A DNA stretch of 64,000 nt. Source: Ascidia mentula. Taxonomy: Eukaryota > Chordata > Ascidiacea > Phlebobranchia > Ascidiidae. Each line of letters opens with the position of its first letter. Position 1 is the first letter of the stretch. Position numbers and translations under genes: made by a program. Below are positions 61,801 to 64,000 of the stretch, piece after piece. Under the pieces are notes generated by a model. The model searched no databases, was not told where the DNA came from, and worked only from the letters and a program-made list of their open reading frames with translations. Location: positions 2,795,001-2,859,000 of the forward strand of contig OX387197.1 in assembly GCA_947561715.1 (NCBI GenBank), read 5' to 3'.

Positions 61801-64000
61801 CAAGCCTTCCATTCAACCGGTGTGTAAAAATTAACTTCAACATAAAGCGAATATTTGAACAGATTGTTTCAGAATTGTTTTTTTATTGGCAACAAATATG
61901 TCAGGATGAAAAGTAGCAACGTGGGTGAAATTTTGGGTTACTTATAAATTTATTTGTTCTTAAAACTTGAACTACCGTTTTTCTGTTGATGCAAAATCCT
62001 CTTTTGGCGATAAGTTCTGTTAAATTCTTCGACGTTGTGGTTGTCATACAACCGCCGTTATCGGAATTACATAAATATGCACCAACGAACATATTTACTG
62101 AACGTATAGTTTGTCTTGCGAACCAGCTATGTTATTGTCCAGTACAACATATTCACTATTGCTTTAAACACATATTATTTTATAGCCAAGTGTATAGCGG
62201 CACTAGTGGTCGCTTGTCCGTCCGAATGTGAGATGATCGTGAAACAGTTTATGATGGATATCGGGAACCAAAAATCTACGGAGAGCATCCGGACATTTGT
62301 GTTGCTCGCGTTGGGTGAAATCGGACAAAATGTTGACTTAAGTTCGTACAAAGACCTGGACTCGGTGAGTTGATAGCAATGCCGTGCAAAATAACGTGTG
62401 TGGAAAACTCCTGCTCTGTATTTTTCAGAGTTAGAACTAGGGGTTTATTTAAACGTATACCGCTTGGTATAAGAATGAAAATTATTTCGTGCAAAGTTGT
62501 CTCGCACAAATGGTGTGATGGAATTTCGGTTGAATTTTGTTGTCTCTTAGAGGTTATACTGTATGTGGTCGTGTTTACCGACCGCATAGTTGGTGCGAAA
62601 TCTTGAAAATGGCAATCAACTGTTTGCGAAATCGAATCAAATTAAAGAAAAACTAAAAATTTTTTCATGGGTGAGCCAAACAGATTTAAGCACGATTCCC
62701 CGGTCGTGAAACAATCTTGATAATGTGATATTAGGCATAGTTTTACGTAAAAAAGTTAGACAGACGTCATATTGCACATGTGCGGTACCAACCAGTAAAT
62801 GTTATAGGTTGTGATGAGCGCCTTCTCCGCATCCAACGAAGAAGTGAAGTTCGCCGCCTCATTTTCCCTGGGCAGAATTTGCATCGGAAACTTACGTCAT
62901 TATTTACCGGGAATGTTGAAACAAATTCACCAACAGGTGGCGTACAAGATTATTCGAGAGTTTATCCTTGTATATTGTTACTTGCTTTTGTGGTAATTGC
63001 ATCGAATAAATTTTCTAATTCAACCGTTTGTAAACATTTCCACCCAAGTTTGCTTGGCAACTATTGTCATTGTTAGATTTTGTGTATTTTGCACTTGTAT
63101 GTGTGGCCGTTTCTTAAACATTCCACATTGAGTCGTGAGGAAGTTTATATTGCGTGTTTTATCAGTCCAAGATGCAGTATCTTCTGCTTCATTCACTCAA
63201 GGAGACCATCACATATTCGACACCAGATGCGCTAGAGAGCTACATGGGAAATATTTGGGAATTACTTTTCAGATTTTCCGAAAGCGCAGAAGAAGGTTTC
63301 CAACTTATTTTATCCGTTCTTTCGAACAAATGATTTCCAATATTTTTTCAGGAACGCGAAATGTGGTGGCCGAGTGCCTGGGTAAACTCACACTGATCCA
63401 TCCGGAACGACTCCTTCCCAAACTCCAATCTTTCCTGTCGAGCAAATCTGCTCTCGTGCGCTCCACAGTGGTGACGGCCGTCAAATTCACAATCGCCGAT
63501 CAGCCGCTCTCTATCGACACCTTGTTGCGAGATCGCTTCGGTGACTTCCTGTCGTTAATGGAGGTTTGTGTGGAATACCTTAAGGAAGCACCTTGAGTTC
63601 AGAATTAGTGGCGCATTGCTCTTCCCGTTAAGCTTTGATTGCAGATATCAAATCATAATTTTTTGACAGAAAATTCTAATTCTGTATCTGTATGTGTGTT
63701 CGCAGTCGTGTTGGCAACATTTACAAAAGTTTTTTTTTATAATTTTGCGTCCTATTGCGCTAATGCAGGCAATTAGACAATACCCTTAATCTTTTTTTCT
63801 GCACAATCTTTCTAACCCTCTGTTGCTTGTCATGGGTTTTACAGGAACTTATTTATGTTTAGGATTCTGATTTAAACGTTCGCCGTGTGACGCTGACGTT
63901 GCTTAATTCCGCTGCGCACAACAAATCAATGTTAATTCGGGATCTCCTGCCCAACGTCCTTCCCAAGTTGTACAGCGAAACCAAGATACGCAAAGAGCTC
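55811..64000 (+). CDS. CAND1: CAND1, cullin-associated NEDD8-dissociated protein 1 (3' end outside window)
   Basis: Twenty-one exons join in phase into about 1094 codons: 55811-55878, 55968-56111, 56372-56479, 56565-56713, 56867-56997, 57584-57805, 57967-58076, 58361-58493, 58916-59023, 59167-59344, 59566-59789, 59857-59967, 60178-60335, 60580-60816, 61057-61256, 61607-61819, 62186-62364, 62808-62936, 63166-63295, 63352-63563, 63863-64000. The protein is a HEAT-repeat solenoid. Diagnostic segments are [20 protein letters not shown] at the start, the acidic stretch around [45 protein letters not shown] and NSAAHNKSM near the edge. CAND1 wraps unneddylated cullin-RING ligases and exchanges their substrate receptors. 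The human protein has about 1230 residues, so the C-terminal part is missing. The intron after 60335 has a GC donor (CACAG before GCGAGT); a GT alternative three codons on leads to a stop. Confidence 0.94.

Overview
The window looks like nuclear DNA of a tunicate, most likely a Ciona-type ascidian. This is an inference from AT-rich, intron-dense animal genes, short introns, chordate-type orthologues (Tie receptor, UBE3C, MAGOH, CAND1) and many small inverted-repeat elements. No database was searched. Coding exons were assembled by eye from splice sites, reading phase and recalled family resemblance.

Layout. 1-3482: no confident gene; a dispersed repeat, a hAT-type short element, an inverted-repeat element and one orphan candidate exon. 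3483-33368 (+): a 16-exon gene for a predicted 816-residue protein with an N-terminal RIPK/TKL-like kinase lacking the HRD arginine, a Pro/Gln-rich linker built from seven short symmetric phase-1 exons (three with GC donors), and a C-terminal Kelch domain. Between linker and Kelch exons lies a 21,584-bp array (8707-30290) of period exactly 1887 bp: twelve copies of an 827-bp unit A alternating with eleven copies of a 1060-bp unit B. The array has 12-bp terminal inverted repeats and is flanked by TATA on both sides. The right-hand TATA forms part of the 3' splice site of the first Kelch exon, so the block behaves like one insertion into a splice acceptor. 34152-42816 (+): a Tie/Tek-family receptor tyrosine kinase with about six fibronectin III domains, preceded by a CRE/CCAAT/TATA promoter. 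44172-53680 (+): a complete UBE3C-like HECT ubiquitin ligase (21 exons, 1087 residues). 54169-55126 (-): complete MAGOH (4 exons, 146 residues), tail-to-tail with UBE3C and head-to-head with CAND1. 55811-64000 (+): CAND1, 21 exons, running off the right edge.

The genes do not form a pathway. UBE3C and CAND1 both belong to ubiquitin biology but are probably neighbours by chance. The most notable part is the kinase-Kelch gene: an unusual domain combination, a duplicating linker-exon cassette, and a huge homogeneous transposon-bounded array in the intron separating kinase from Kelch domain. Whether the array is real at this copy number or partly an assembly product cannot be decided from the sequence alone.
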